Assembly (NCBI GenBank): GCA_018340805.1
Contig: JACMZG010001908.1
Span: forward strand, 48,219,818 to 48,283,817
DNA length: 64,000 nt
DNA from: Microvelia longipes
Lineage: Eukaryota; Arthropoda; Insecta; Hemiptera; Veliidae
Direction: 5' to 3'
Made by a program: the position numbers and the translations under genes. The notes under the pieces were generated by a model. That model did no database searches, was not told the origin of the DNA, and saw nothing but the letters and a program-made list of their open reading frames with translations. Shown here one piece after another: positions 33,233 to 43,599 of the stretch. Position 1 is the first letter of the stretch. Every line of letters begins with the position of its first letter.

Positions 33233-34811
33233 CTAAAGATTAATAGCATCGGTAGTCGTGGGCTTTCTAAATATACAAAAGCTTAGTCGATTATTAGACC
33301 TAGTAACGCTAAGATCCAGGTAGTTAAGCGTTTTTTGCACTTCTACTTCGTAAGTGAACTTTATACGCGGTATGCAATCATTAAGATAGTCCACAAAGGC
33401 GCTGAGTTGGTCTAAAGTTCCATTCCAAATGCAGAAAACATCATCTACATAGCGTCTCCAGGCTAAGATCTTAGCGCGAAAACGATTCCCTCTACCTAAT
33501 ATAAACTGCTTAAAAAAGTGATGCATAAAAATTTCTGCCATAAGCCCTGACAAGGGGGCACCCATAGCTAATCCATCCGGTGCCGTATAATATTCGCCTT
33601 CGAAAAGAAAATAATTCTGATCTAAACAAAGTTCTACCAACTTTAAAACTTCCTGAATCTCTTCTTTGCCAGCATCACTCTTGTTTAGAATCCTAGCAAG
33701 CAAAGGCAAGCATTGCTGAGGAGAGATACTAGTAAAAAGATCCGCCACATCAAAAGAGACTAAGATGGCTGAATCGGGTATACGCGCAAGTTGGAATATA
33801 GAAATAAATTCAGCAGTGTTCTTAATAGCATCCTTAGCTTTAAAGTTGCCACAAAATTGGTTAATTTTCTTATTCAGGAATTTAGAGAGCTTTTCACAAG
33901 GAGAAGCAATAAAACACACCACCGGCCTTATCGGTATACCTAATTTATGAATTTTAGGCGCACCGTAAAGACGCGGCGCCAAAACATTCATACAGATATA
34001 AATTAATTTATGTTGTTCCGACGTAAAAAGGTAAAGCGTTTCTTTAAGAGCCGCGCGTACTTTTTGATCGAAACTAGCAGTAGGGTCTTTATCTAACTTT
34101 TTAAAGTTGTGTTTGGTAAGGAAATCTTTTACTTTATTGATGTAGTCAGTTTGATGTAAAACCACTGTACAATGCCCTTTATCAGCTTTAATGACTACAA
34201 GCTTATTAGATTGGATCTTCTTCTGTAGTTCCCGCATCGTTTTGAAATCTTTAGCACACGAGCTTAATTTTATCTTAGATTTTTTAGCATTAGTTTTTAT
34301 GTACTTATTTAATATTGCTAAACATTCAATTAATGCATTAGAATCGAGACCAGCGTTTTCAACCGCAGCTGCTAATAGTGCTAAATGGTGGTAATTGTAC
34401 GGTGAACTGGGTGCATATTTAAGACCTTTAATAAGTAAATCGATTTCAGCATCAGAAAAATTAATAGTGCAATTGTCAGTAAGAAATAATGTACGACAAT
34501 GAAATTCGTGAATATGTGACATATCAACAACTTGAGGTTCTAGATAATTAACGTCGACATTAGGTATATTAATAGGCAAATTAACTGAATTCATAGAATG
34601 AGTTTGTATATTAGGCGAAGATGTAGAAATATTAGTGTTAGCATGTGAGGCGGTTGTGGGAGTTGACGAAAGAGCGCCACTATTAGAAGGGGATTGACGA
34701 ATAGGAACTATCAAAACAGGCGACTGATGTTCTTCTTTATTAGGTACGTTAGGAGTGTGTGCGCTAACAAATTGTTGCTCTTCAAATTTAATATTCCGCG
34801 GGGCGAAATAT
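33233..34811 (-). CDS. Penelope-like element reverse transcriptase, core motifs intact, both ends truncated
   Basis: The protein has a PLE layout: an N-terminal region with VVIKADKGHCTVVL (the DKG motif), APRLYGAPKIHK, IPIRPVVCFIASP, then RT motif A in ILVSFDVADLFTSIS, motif B in GLAMGAPLSGLMAEIFM, catalytic motif C RYVDDVF, motif D around IKFTYEVE and NYLDL, and FRKPTTTD. The YVDD aspartates and the motif A aspartate are present, with no frameshift or stop over about 490 residues. In the genome PLE RTs copy the element RNA at nicked DNA. No ATG lies near the 5' end: the first nearby start-like codon is a TTG (34714), but the frame stays open to about 34811. The true N-terminus is therefore missing or lies across a junction with the direct repeat at 34797-34869. 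The C-terminus stops just after KPTTTDAINL, before the linker and GIY-YIG domain, so the copy is probably not autonomous. Confidence 0.88.
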
Positions 34812-34869
34812 TAAGGAATAAAGCGGAATCATTTCACACCTGACCGTTATCAAGGGGTTTCTACTAGCT
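34797..34869. repeat. 72-bp direct repeat next to the PLE RT, copy 1
   Basis: Shares gcggggcgaaatattaagga, then cggaatcatttcacacctga, then ccgttatcaaggggtttcta with copy 2 at 35506-35580, with one base change. It overlaps the 5' edge of the open RT frame. It may be a duplicated 5' segment of the element or a terminal repeat. Confidence 0.85.
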
Positions 34870-35505
34870 TATTATACCTTTTAATTCTTACCACCCATGG
34901 TCGCATAAGATGGAAACTAAAGATTGATTTTCGTACTAAGTTTCAAGTAAAATAAAATAAAAATAAATAAAATGCCCGTTTTAGGGCCTTTCGGCCCATC
35001 AGGGTATTAACCCTGCGGGAACCACCTCAGGTGGGTTGCATCTACTACACTCTAAGAATTAATTAAAGTTGGCGAAATCTTTTCAATACAAATACTATTC
35101 ATAAAATCTTAGAGCATAGCCCGGGCTGCGAACTCCGGACCTCTGGTGCCGAAATCGAACGCCTTTACGATCACGGCCACGGAGGCAGACTAAGTTTCAA
35201 GTCTTTAGCATAAATAAACTGGAAGATACGATTATAACCGACTCACACTCACATTTAGACAAGACAACTTTGTGAAAACCACTTGTGTTTTTTATGAACT
35301 AGCCACAATATGAGTTAGTCGCGACGCTAGCCATAGCTGTGAGTTTGGATAGAGGCTGGTTGGGCTAGATTAACTAGGTACACTGTAGACCAGTCATATA
35401 AGCCGCTATGTACGGAGGTTGTGCTTATGAATATGACCTAATGAATATTAACATATTACCAAATAGGACATAAGAGGAAAAAATGAAGCGATTTTTCTTG
35501 TTAGG
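34870..35505. mobile_element. dispersed-repeat copy interrupted by a SINE
   Basis: The segment gattgattttcgtactaagt (34924 onward) resumes after the SINE as ctaagtttcaagtctttagc and runs through tagacaagacaactttgtga, modules of the abundant dispersed repeat also at 7.1 and 38.8 kb. Nesting shows this repeat is older than the SINE insertion. Confidence 0.65.
34949..35188 (-). mobile_element. tRNA-derived SINE with 14-bp target-site duplication
   Basis: On the minus strand it starts ctgcctccgtggccgtgatc (A-box-like part tggccgtgatcg), followed by a B-box-like gagttcgcagccc. It continues into a body with acccacctgaggtggttccc, agggttaataccctg and cgaaaggccct, and ends in an A/T-rich tail (tttatttattttta type). 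The flanks carry the same 14 bases, actaagtttcaagt, at 34935-34948 and 35189-35202. The transcript would be made by RNA polymerase III and copied by a LINE enzyme in trans. Confidence 0.85.
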
Positions 35506-35580
35506 GCCGCGGGGCGAAATATTAAGGAATAAAACGGAATCATTTCACACCTGACCGTTATCAAGGGGTTTCTACTAGCT
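35506..35580. repeat. 72-bp direct repeat, copy 2
   Basis: See copy 1 at 34797; only the change aataaagcgg to aataaaacgg separates them in the core. The region between the copies holds a nested SINE and other repeat sequence. Confidence 0.85.
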
Positions 35581-35584
35581 TTAG

Positions 35585-37735
35585 AAACAACCTTTACCCT
35601 ACATAAAACTTAAGAGTAAACCCTATGCCTGCGGACTTTATCCTCCAGCATCGTAAAAATACATTTTTAACCGACCTTAACTAACACCTCTTTAAGCTTA
35701 AAAAAGATTTTTGAAAAAGCTTCGAGTTAATATGAGAGGAAAAATGATATCTCTTTATTTTATGCTAGATTAGAACGTTTTAGAAACATATTTTAAGCGC
35801 AGAAACGTAACAAAGCTATAAAAAAATTAAGACTAACGGGCCATACAGTAAACGATGAGGAGAAAATACGGTTATCATATTATATGCATTACTTAAAATG
35901 AGGGAGATAAAAATCATACAAATATATTTATAAATGAGTTATCGATACCTAAAAATTTCACATTTAACCCTAAAAAAATCTAAATAATTAGACAAATTAA
36001 TTTCATATTTTATATTTAAAGCAGAAATATACCATTTTATAAGACAATGATAGTTTAATAGACAAGTCTCTCGGGAAGAACAACGCCAAAAAAGGTGTTC
36101 CAACAGTTCTGTCTAGACGGGTAGCTATTTCATTATTTCTTGAACTTAATTCTTACCCATCCTAGCATCCTCTTCCCCTTTATCTCATAATTATTTAGTT
36201 TTTATTATATTTATGCATGTTATCGTTATTTCTACCTTATTTATGTTCCTTTATGTTGCCTTGCATAAATACTTAGTTAAATGTACTTCTTTTAAGAACA
36301 AGACATTAATAAACTTTTATTTCATTCAATCAAAACAATACATCAAAAATAATAAATTCTGTTGGCAGGAAACCTTGTGTAATAATTCCTCCAACACTTT
36401 ACCTGTTTTATTTATCAAATTGAAGTCCTTTAGGCTAAATAATATGTAATGTACTCGTCGGAATTTCGCATGTAAACATACCGGTCTAATCCGCCGCGAA
36501 AGAAGAATATTACACTTGTTTATTTTACCACCATATTTATTCACTTCACTCGTTAATCAGCTCCACATTTAACCATTACTGTTTAAATGTAACATGTTTA
36601 TGGAAGAAACAAGAAAATAACACGGACAATGCAACCTTTCAGCTGTTACCTATTCGATTCAAAGTAACCGCCAATGATCGCAACTGCAACCCTCTGTGGC
36701 GCACAAGGTTGTGGTTACAACATTTTAGAGTAGCACCCCAACTTATCAACTACACTCAACAAGTGGTTGATGGAATATTAAATACATTTTATGTCAACTG
36801 TACGCAACCGCTAACAAGTTCAGTAGGAAAGTTTGCTTGCTCGGAAATCTTTGTCCCGAGCAATATTTGCTTAAAATATTTATAAATATGCATGAGTTTT
36901 AGTGCCAAGTGTACTGAGCCAAAGGATCTAAGTGAAGTTTAAAGTGTAGAACTTAAAGTTTGAAGTAGCCGGTTATGTTTTATGCTGCTCTCAATTTATG
37001 AATGTCATCACCGGATGACCGTCGTTAAAACGCCGGCCAGTCTCGTCAAACATATCTGAAACTACTGTTTATCTTGCATGCGTAGCCTATGTTGAGATCT
37101 CTTAAGTATAAATTTAGAGTATTTAATTGAAATTTGTATATGATTTATTGTTTGTAATTTATTATTTATGCTATAGCTTTTGCTCTCTGACCTCTTCTGC
37201 TCCTTTTGTTTCTTGTATGCTTAGCTATTTATTTCATATTTTTATTAATTTATTCTTAATCAATCAGATTTGCATGAAATCATTTATTGATTTACCGCTT
37301 AGTCTAGAAATAGAAAGTTTATCTAAACCTTATATTTTGAGTTCTAATTGCACCCCCCTATTTCCTTGGGTATATTAATTGGTCAAGTTGTATATCACTT
37401 CGGTAAGATATATCAGAGCATTTCAAAACTCCTATAGCTCCGACAAGTTTAATTCCCACTGTTAAAAATATATTCGGATAACAAAAATAAAAATAATAGA
37501 CAGTGAAAATCACTTGAAGTCAACCTAACAATGCCTAACATTGCCTCTGAAGATGTTCAACCTATGTTCAAGTCTACTTCAGTTTTTATTTTTGGTTTCA
37601 GCGTATATCGTATATCGAAAAAATCATAGAATTGAGTTGGAATCTGTCGTGGGTGTATCACAGTGTGAGTGAAGAACAAGTAAATAAACTTTTATTTCAA
37701 TACGGTCAGTATATCCACAGCTTATGTTGGATCAC
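35585..37735. other. no gene recognised
   Basis: AT-rich; the short open frames around 36.2-36.5 and 37.1-37.4 kb are hydrophobic or lysine-rich translations of AT-rich DNA without domain content. Confidence 0.5.
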
Positions 37736-37737
37736 TA

Positions 37738-37885
37738 GATTTAAGCAGCATTGAGCGAGGTCAGTGGGTAGATAAGTGACCGATGGTATTATATGGAACA
37801 TTTTAACGGTCTGAGACGAGCTAAGCAAGTCCGAAGGAGTAAAGATGAGCGTAGTGAATCCAATAACTTGAGAAAAAGTTATAAG
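37738..37885 (+). mobile_element. 5S rRNA-derived repeat, short plus-strand copy
   Basis: ttaagcagcattgagcgagg then tcagtgggtagataagtgac aligns with 5S rRNA nucleotides from the conserved taagcagc to box C (gatgggtgacc). It is followed by gtctgagacgagctaagcaa and agatgagcgtagtgaatcca, the family hairpin modules. The AT-rich upstream body seen at 11.9 and 41.2 kb is absent. Confidence 0.7.
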
Positions 37886-37889
37886 ATAT

Positions 37890-38300
37890 CACTCTAACTC
37901 CATTTATTCCTTTCTTTAAAGTTGATTTATAAAATGTATATCTATATCAATGAAAAGCATTTCCTAGTTAAGGTGTAAAGGAAAATATAATCACGCTATA
38001 ATATACAACCATTTAGAAACAAGAAACGGATCGATTTCATTCTTCTATGGGAGGGTTTACATGCGTATCACGTATGCGACATCAGGTATGCTCATATTAG
38101 CATAAGGCAAAAACAACACCGGAATTTTAATTCCATTCTTTTTCTCGAGAAATAAAATAATACGTAAATATGACCAACTAAAATTGCAAAAAAATGAAGT
38201 AAAACATAATACACAAACTTATTAGTATACATTAATTTTTCGTTTATTTTTATATTATTGAAAATTCTTGTATATGTACTTAAAAATTACTTATACGAGT
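37890..38300. other. no gene recognised
   Basis: AT-rich, no supported feature. Confidence 0.45.
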
Positions 38301-38306
38301 ATATTT

Positions 38307-38408
38307 AAACTAATTAAACTTACTACTTTAAAACTTATTAAACTTACTACTTTAAAACTTATTAAACTTACTACATTAAAACTTATTAAACTTACTACTT
38401 TAAAACCT
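38307..38408. repeat. 24-bp tandem repeat, 4 copies
   Basis: Units of aaaacttattaaacttacta then cttt follow one another with single substitutions. Confidence 0.93.
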
Positions 38409-38526
38409 TTTAAAACGGCAAAAGTAAGAATAGACTGCTAAGAGAATATTTTATTCATTATAAATATTTATTTATGTAACTGTCTCTATGGACGTTTAAG
38501 ATTTTATATGAGCACATGATTTGACT

Positions 38527-38715
38527 CCGGGGGTGCGGAGTTCGTAGTCCGAACTATGCACTCAGTTTATATGAATATTATTTGTATTATAGAGATTTCG
38601 CAAAATTTATTTAATACTTAGAGCTCATTAGATGCGACCCACTTGAGGTGGTTCCCACAGGGTAAGTACCCTGATAAATCGAAAGGCCCTGAAAACAGCC
38701 ATTATTATTATTCTT
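38527..38715 (+). mobile_element. second SINE copy, 5'-truncated
   Basis: It starts inside the tRNA-like head (gtgcggagttcgtagtccga, the B-box region) and shares the body acccacttgaggtggttccc, agggtaagtaccctg and tcgaaaggccctgaaaacag with the SINE at 35.1 kb. It ends in an (ATT)n tail at about 38702-38712. The divergence from the other copy is moderate. Confidence 0.82.
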
Positions 38716-38769
38716 TATGTATATAAATTTGTTTATTTAGGCAATTATCCACAAACATAATGTAATCTA

Positions 38770-38960
38770 TACGATTACATATGAGATATATGGTACATAC
38801 ACATACAAACAGACAGACAACTTTAAGAAAACCACTCAGAAGGCCTTAAAAACACCTGAAACGGATAATCTAGGTTTCGGATTTTTTAGCCAACACAATA
38901 CTTTTCCCAATATACCTACGGTATAACTGAGGAAAAGTAAAAATCACTGAAACACCTGGA
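38770..38960. mobile_element. copy of the abundant dispersed repeat
   Basis: Contains cagacagacaactttaagaa, gaggcct-like agaaggccttaaaaacacct, gaaacggataatctaggttt, and a terminal inverted pair ttttcccaatataccta / ggtataactgaggaaaag, the best-preserved form of this end in the window. Confidence 0.65.
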
Positions 38961-38964
38961 ACCA

Positions 38965-41090
38965 CAACAGTATAAAGAAATTAAATTAGGCACTTCGTTG
39001 GTTTCTTATGGTTCATTATTTTCGCACTGACGTTTAAGTTAATTCACAGTCATCTTTATTTTTTGAAACATGACTATTCTAGCTCATAGGATATCTTTCT
39101 TCACAAGCCGCTTTAATTTCTTAAGGACACTTGAGTTCATTTAAGAGTGAGGTTGCTAAGTTAGTAAAGTAGAGCATACTATATCCAGCATATTATGGAA
39201 AGCCATTATAAATTATGACCATAAATTTACTTTTAATAAAAACGTATTAATGTAATTTTGGAACTAATGCTAATAGTGAGATTAAACAACATATTTGTGT
39301 GTCTTACACAAAGGGCAACATGCTTACAGCATTTCAAATAAATTTATTTTCCCACGTGCTATGATTTGAAAATTTTTTATTTGGTTGTTAAATATATCCT
39401 ATTAGTTAAATAAAAACTATGTTCTGGAAGCAATAACCAAATATGGATTTTTGTAACAGTTTTTAACTCAATAAGATGAATAGATTAAAAAACTAATACA
39501 CAAATACACACACACTCACACATACAAAACAAATTAAATTTCTCACAAAGAACAGACATAACTAATTAATAATTACAACAAAACAAATTGACGAGAACGT
39601 CAACAAAGAAAAGATACAGGAAAAGGCGCTATAAAACAGGGTTGCCAATTGGATAGTGTGATTTAATTTTAATTTAAACGGAGAATTATTAGGAAACGAC
39701 AAGACCGGTAAAATTGATTCATCTTTTTACATTTGAATTTAAAAATAAAATTAAAACTAATCAGAAATATGCAATCAGCTAAATCCATTTGAATAAATCT
39801 AGGGTCGGCGGGAAAAAGCATATAAGTCATTATTATAATAATTATAATTATTATTTTATCAAATTGATAAAAATTTGGATTTAGTCATAATTTATTTTTA
39901 CTCATTTATCTTGTTTAACGATAGTTTTGACTAAAGTGGTTTTTACGTTTGGTTAAGTAAGGTCTGAGGGATACCTTAATCGTATAAAAAAATTAAAAAA
40001 TTTGACTTATGCTGACCCTAGATTGCTTTTTCCCGCTGACCCTTAGAAATAAACTTTAAAATATTTATATAAACGCATTGAACCATTTCAAATGAGTCAT
40101 ATTTAATGAACAAGATTAAAATATTAATTTGCCATAACGTAAACCCAAACGAGGCAGGTATGCGGTATAATAAAAATTAATTTTACCAAAACGATGCTTT
40201 ATCATGAATAAGTAAACTTTGTATGGTAGCGTGAGAAATAATTGACCTTGACTTAAATTAAATATTTTTGAAAGTGAAAGAAAGGAATAAACTTTAGAAA
40301 TTAGTTAATATTTAAATAACTTAATTGGCTACAACGAACTGAGTTTAAGATTATAATAGTATCTGAGGTTGGTAATAGTGTTCTCCAAAGTGAAATATTA
40401 GTAATCTGAAAAGACTTACCGTTCAATTCAAGACTACTATTACTCATTTGTACTGTAGTGTAAGTATACAGAGAAATTATCGTGTTTACTCTAATAATCC
40501 GAAACCGGGAAGTCACTAAAAGTATTCGTTTCATGAGTTTTGCGCCTCTTGAGTAGTTTTACCTATTTCTATGCATGTGTGTTCGTCTGATAGCATTGCA
40601 CGTTCATTTGCGTTAGAGATAAAAATTGAAAATGTGTAACGAAAATCAAACTTTAAGTGTAGTAAAATAATCCGGAAATTGATTTCAGTATGACGTCATT
40701 AACTGTCAATAATGACTCTAAAAAATTAAAAATTCGTAAAGCAAGGAAAACATCTTTGGATGGATTTGAAATTTGTTACGAATAAAGTCCTTTATATGGC
40801 TGATAAATCTGCAAAGTTTTATCTTGCTATCAGTATTAGTTAATTTTGTATGGAATAATAAGTATACTGATGTACATCTATTTAATGATTTAAAATAATC
40901 ATTAAAACCAGTCAATCACCAAAGCAAGTTGAACTTCGGCAAAAGTGTATTTCTTAATAAAATAAACAAGTATGTTAAGTTTTATTTTATTGTGACTATT
41001 ATAAATACAATGTTTTTCGCATCAGTCAAAATTTAATCAGTTATGAAGCACTAATTCAGTACGTGGATGGGTTACCGTCGGCAATTTAAT
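38965..41090. other. no gene recognised
   Basis: AT-rich. The sequence around 39790-39830 (agggtcggcgggaaaaagca) is mirrored by 40015-40040 (ttgctttttcccgctgaccc), giving a loose inverted pair of about 20 bp 200 bp apart. Confidence 0.45.
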
Positions 41091-41104
41091 TGACTTTTAA
41101 GTTT

Positions 41105-41715
41105 TCCTAATGTATACCGTAGGTATAAAGGAAAAGTATGTCACCTGAATTATCCGTTTCAGGTGTTTATAAATACAGGTCCCAGTATATTTATGCTAGA
41201 GAGTTGACACTTGTACATAAATCAGTCTATAGGTATATTTGTGCTATCATTTTGTGCTATAGGTATATTTAATGACGTCATTATCCCGCAATGATGATTC
41301 AGCATACATTTTGAAAAATCATAAAACGCGGAAAAGTTATATGTTTGAATTTAGATTTGACACGCATGTAGCCATGTAAAAGACTAACATATGTGTCAAG
41401 TTTCATCTCATTATCAGCATTTGACCAATTTGTATCATATGACTTGTGTACGTTTTTTTTAATTAAATAAGGACATTAAATTTCGTTTCAATACAATAAT
41501 TATATCCATGATTTTTTGGGATCATAAAAGTTAGGCAGCATCGAGTGTGGTTTGTGCTTAGATAGGTGACTGCTGGGAATGCAAATATGTATTTACTATC
41601 AGTAGTCAAGCGAAGCGAGTCCGAAGAGGGGTTGCAGTATAAATTTAACGACTTGGATATTCCGAGGACGAGCGAAGCAAGTAAGGTATGAGGTACCCCG
41701 TATCAGTTTTTTTAG
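41105..41715 (+). mobile_element. full-length-looking copy of the 5S-containing repeat
   Basis: Same order as 11.84-12.48 kb: an end with ccgtaggtataaaggaaaag and gaattatccgtttcaggtgt, the tttatgctagagag module, tgacgtcatta, tttgacacgcatgtagccat, the 5S-like part at 41532-41582 (ggcagcatcgagtgtggttt, gtgcttagataggtgactgc, tgggaa), then agcgaagcgagtccgaagag and gaggacgagcgaagcaagta, ending ggtaccccgtatc. Confidence 0.75.
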
Positions 41716-41961
41716 TTTATTTTATTAACTCAAAGTTCTTGTTTTAGTTAGATAGAGTAGAGACAAAGGACAGAAAGAATCCTCTTGAAACAGAAAGCGC
41801 TTCGATGTCAATATTGTAAAAGAATGTACGAATCAATAAAATTCTGTTTGCACAGAAATTATAATAAACATTTCTTATTATAAGAAAACATTACACACTA
41901 ATTAGTTTATAATAATTAAAGAATCAGCTACCAACGATACTTGCTGTTGGATAAAAATATC

Positions 41962-41998
41962 CCTGGACCGGTTTCGGCATAGCGCCATCAGCAGCAGG
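41962..41998 (-). ncRNA. hammerhead relic with a core mutation
   Basis: Minus strand: CCTG, then CTGCTGA in place of CTGATGA, the GGC/GCC stem II, GAAA, CCGG, TC, CAGG. Compared with the copy at 17.6 kb, the invariant A of CUGA is C. All other elements are kept. Loss of that base is expected to abolish or strongly reduce cleavage. Confidence 0.7.
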
Positions 41999-42103
41999 TG
42001 GAGCAACACTCGAGCTCTCAACTAATAAAGTTATATCACAGAATAACTTCTAGTCTCAATGAGCACGACGAGCCCTCTCAAGATAAGGAAAGGGGTAGGA
42101 GAG

Positions 42104-43452
42104 GATTTATATAGGGAATGTGTACTGAGTCAAGGCCGTGACCCTGAGAAGTCAGGTGTGCATGTAAGTCATCTGACGTTATGATGTTTTGAGTTTTTAG
42201 AATGATGTGCACCGGTGTCGCGGTTTCCCGTTATCGTTTTTTGGAGTTGGTTTGAGTACCGATGAATGTCCGAAATGAAAGTAAGTTGTTCGTTAAAAAT
42301 GGTCTTGTCAGTAATTCAAGACTATCAAGATTTATATAGGGAATGTGTACTCAGTCAAGGCCGTGACCCTGAGAAGTCAGGTGTGCATGTAAGTCATCTG
42401 ACGTTATGATGTTTTGAGTCTTTTAGAATGATGTGCACCGGTGTCGCGGTTTTCCCGTTATCGTTTTTTGGAGTTGGTTTGAGTACCGATGAATGTCCGA
42501 AATGAAAGTAAGTTGTTCGTTAAAAATGGTCTTGTCAGTAATTCAAGACTATCAAGATTTATATAGGGAATGTGTACTCAGTCAAGGCCGTGACCCTGAG
42601 AAGTCAGGTGTGCATGTAAGTCATCTGACGTTATGATGTTTTGAGTCTTTTTAGAATGATGTGCACCGGTGTCGCGGTTTTCCCGTTATCGTTTTTTGGA
42701 GTTGGTTTGAGTACCGATGAATGTCCGAAATGAAAGTAAGTTGTTCGTTAAAAATGGTCTTGTCAGTAATTCAAGACTATCAAGATTTATATAGGGAATG
42801 TGTACTCAGTCAAGGCCGTGACCCTGAGAAGTCAGGTGTGCATGTAAGTCATCTGACGTTATGATGTTTTGAGTCTTTTAGAATGATGTGCACCGGGTGT
42901 CGCGGTTTTCCCGTTATCGTTTTTTGGAGTTGGTTTGAGTACCGATGAATGTCCGAAATGAAAGTAAGTTGTTCGTTAAAAATGGTCTTGTCAGTAATTC
43001 AAGACTATCAAGATTTATATAGGGAATGTGTACTCAGTCAAGGCCGTGACCCTGAGAAGTCAGGTGTGCATGTAAGTCATCTGACGTTATGATGTTTTGA
43101 GTCTTTTAGAATGATGTGCACCGGTGTCGCGGTTTTCCCGTTATCGTTTTTTTGGAGTTGGTTTGAGTACCGATGAATGTCCGAAATGAAAGTAAGTTGT
43201 TCGTTAAAAATGGTCTTGTCAGTAATTCAGACTATCAAGATTTATATAGGGAATGTGTACTCAGTCAAGGCCGTGACCCTGAGAAGTCAGGTGTGCATGT
43301 AAGTCATCTGACGTTATGATGTTTTGAGTCTTTTAGAATGATGTGCACCGGTGTCGCGGTTTTCCCGTTATCGTTTTTTGGAGTTGGTTTGAGTACCGAT
43401 GAATGTCCGAAATGAAAGTAAGTTGTTCGTTAAAAATGGTCTTGTCAGTAAT
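42104..43452. repeat. six-copy tandem array, 225-228-bp unit, inside a PLE
   Basis: The marker gatttatatagggaatgtg occurs at 42104, 42329, 42556, 42784, 43012 and 43239. Copies are almost identical, differing mainly in homopolymer lengths (gtctttt versus gtcttttt) and one G insertion near 42895. The unit covers the end of the GIY-YIG coding frame (minus strand) plus 3' UTR. Copy-to-copy junctions read aattcaagactatcaag, a sequence absent before the first copy. Confidence 0.95.
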
Positions 43453-43510
43453 TCGGTGTTAGTATATTTCTGGTCTTTCGAGTACGTCAAGTTTAGGTCC
43501 TTTTGGTTGT

Positions 43511-43542
43511 TTGATGATGGCATTATGCCGCAACCGATCCAG
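43511..43542 (+). ncRNA. decayed hammerhead in the inverted PLE end
   Basis: TTGATGA in place of CTGATGA, stem II GGC...GCC kept, GCAAC in place of GAAAC, and GATC in place of GGTC. Three core or cleavage-site changes imply it is dead. Confidence 0.55.
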
Positions 43543-43599
43543 ACATATTCTCATCCAGCAAGTATCGAAGATAGCTGATTCTTCTTCTTCAACTTGTGG

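Larger units (their letters stand above)
41925..43590 (-). mobile_element. Penelope-like element relic with inverted ends and an internal array
   Basis: The left end (gaatcagctaccaacgatac) and the right end (gtatcgaagatagctgattc) are inverted versions of the same PLE terminus, as PLE terminal repeats can be. Between them lies C-terminal GIY-YIG coding sequence and 3' UTR, expanded into six tandem copies. The nuclease fragment at 43511-43452 (minus) reads QPKGPKLDVLERPEIY, the same region as in the 17.8-18.3 kb copy, but the catalytic GVY and YIG parts are missing. Confidence 0.75.

Noticed and set aside
37545..37580. ctgaagatg hammerhead-like start
   Set aside because: No stem II hairpin and no GAAA follow.
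41532..41585. Functional 5S rRNA gene
   Set aside because: Only the 3' half is recognisable, with several substitutions, embedded in a dispersed repeat.
42104..43452. CRISPR-like array or retrozyme array
   Set aside because: Repeats are contiguous without spacers, the genome is eukaryotic, and no hammerhead core lies within the repeated unit; ccgatgaatgtccgaaatg is part of the GIY-YIG coding end.
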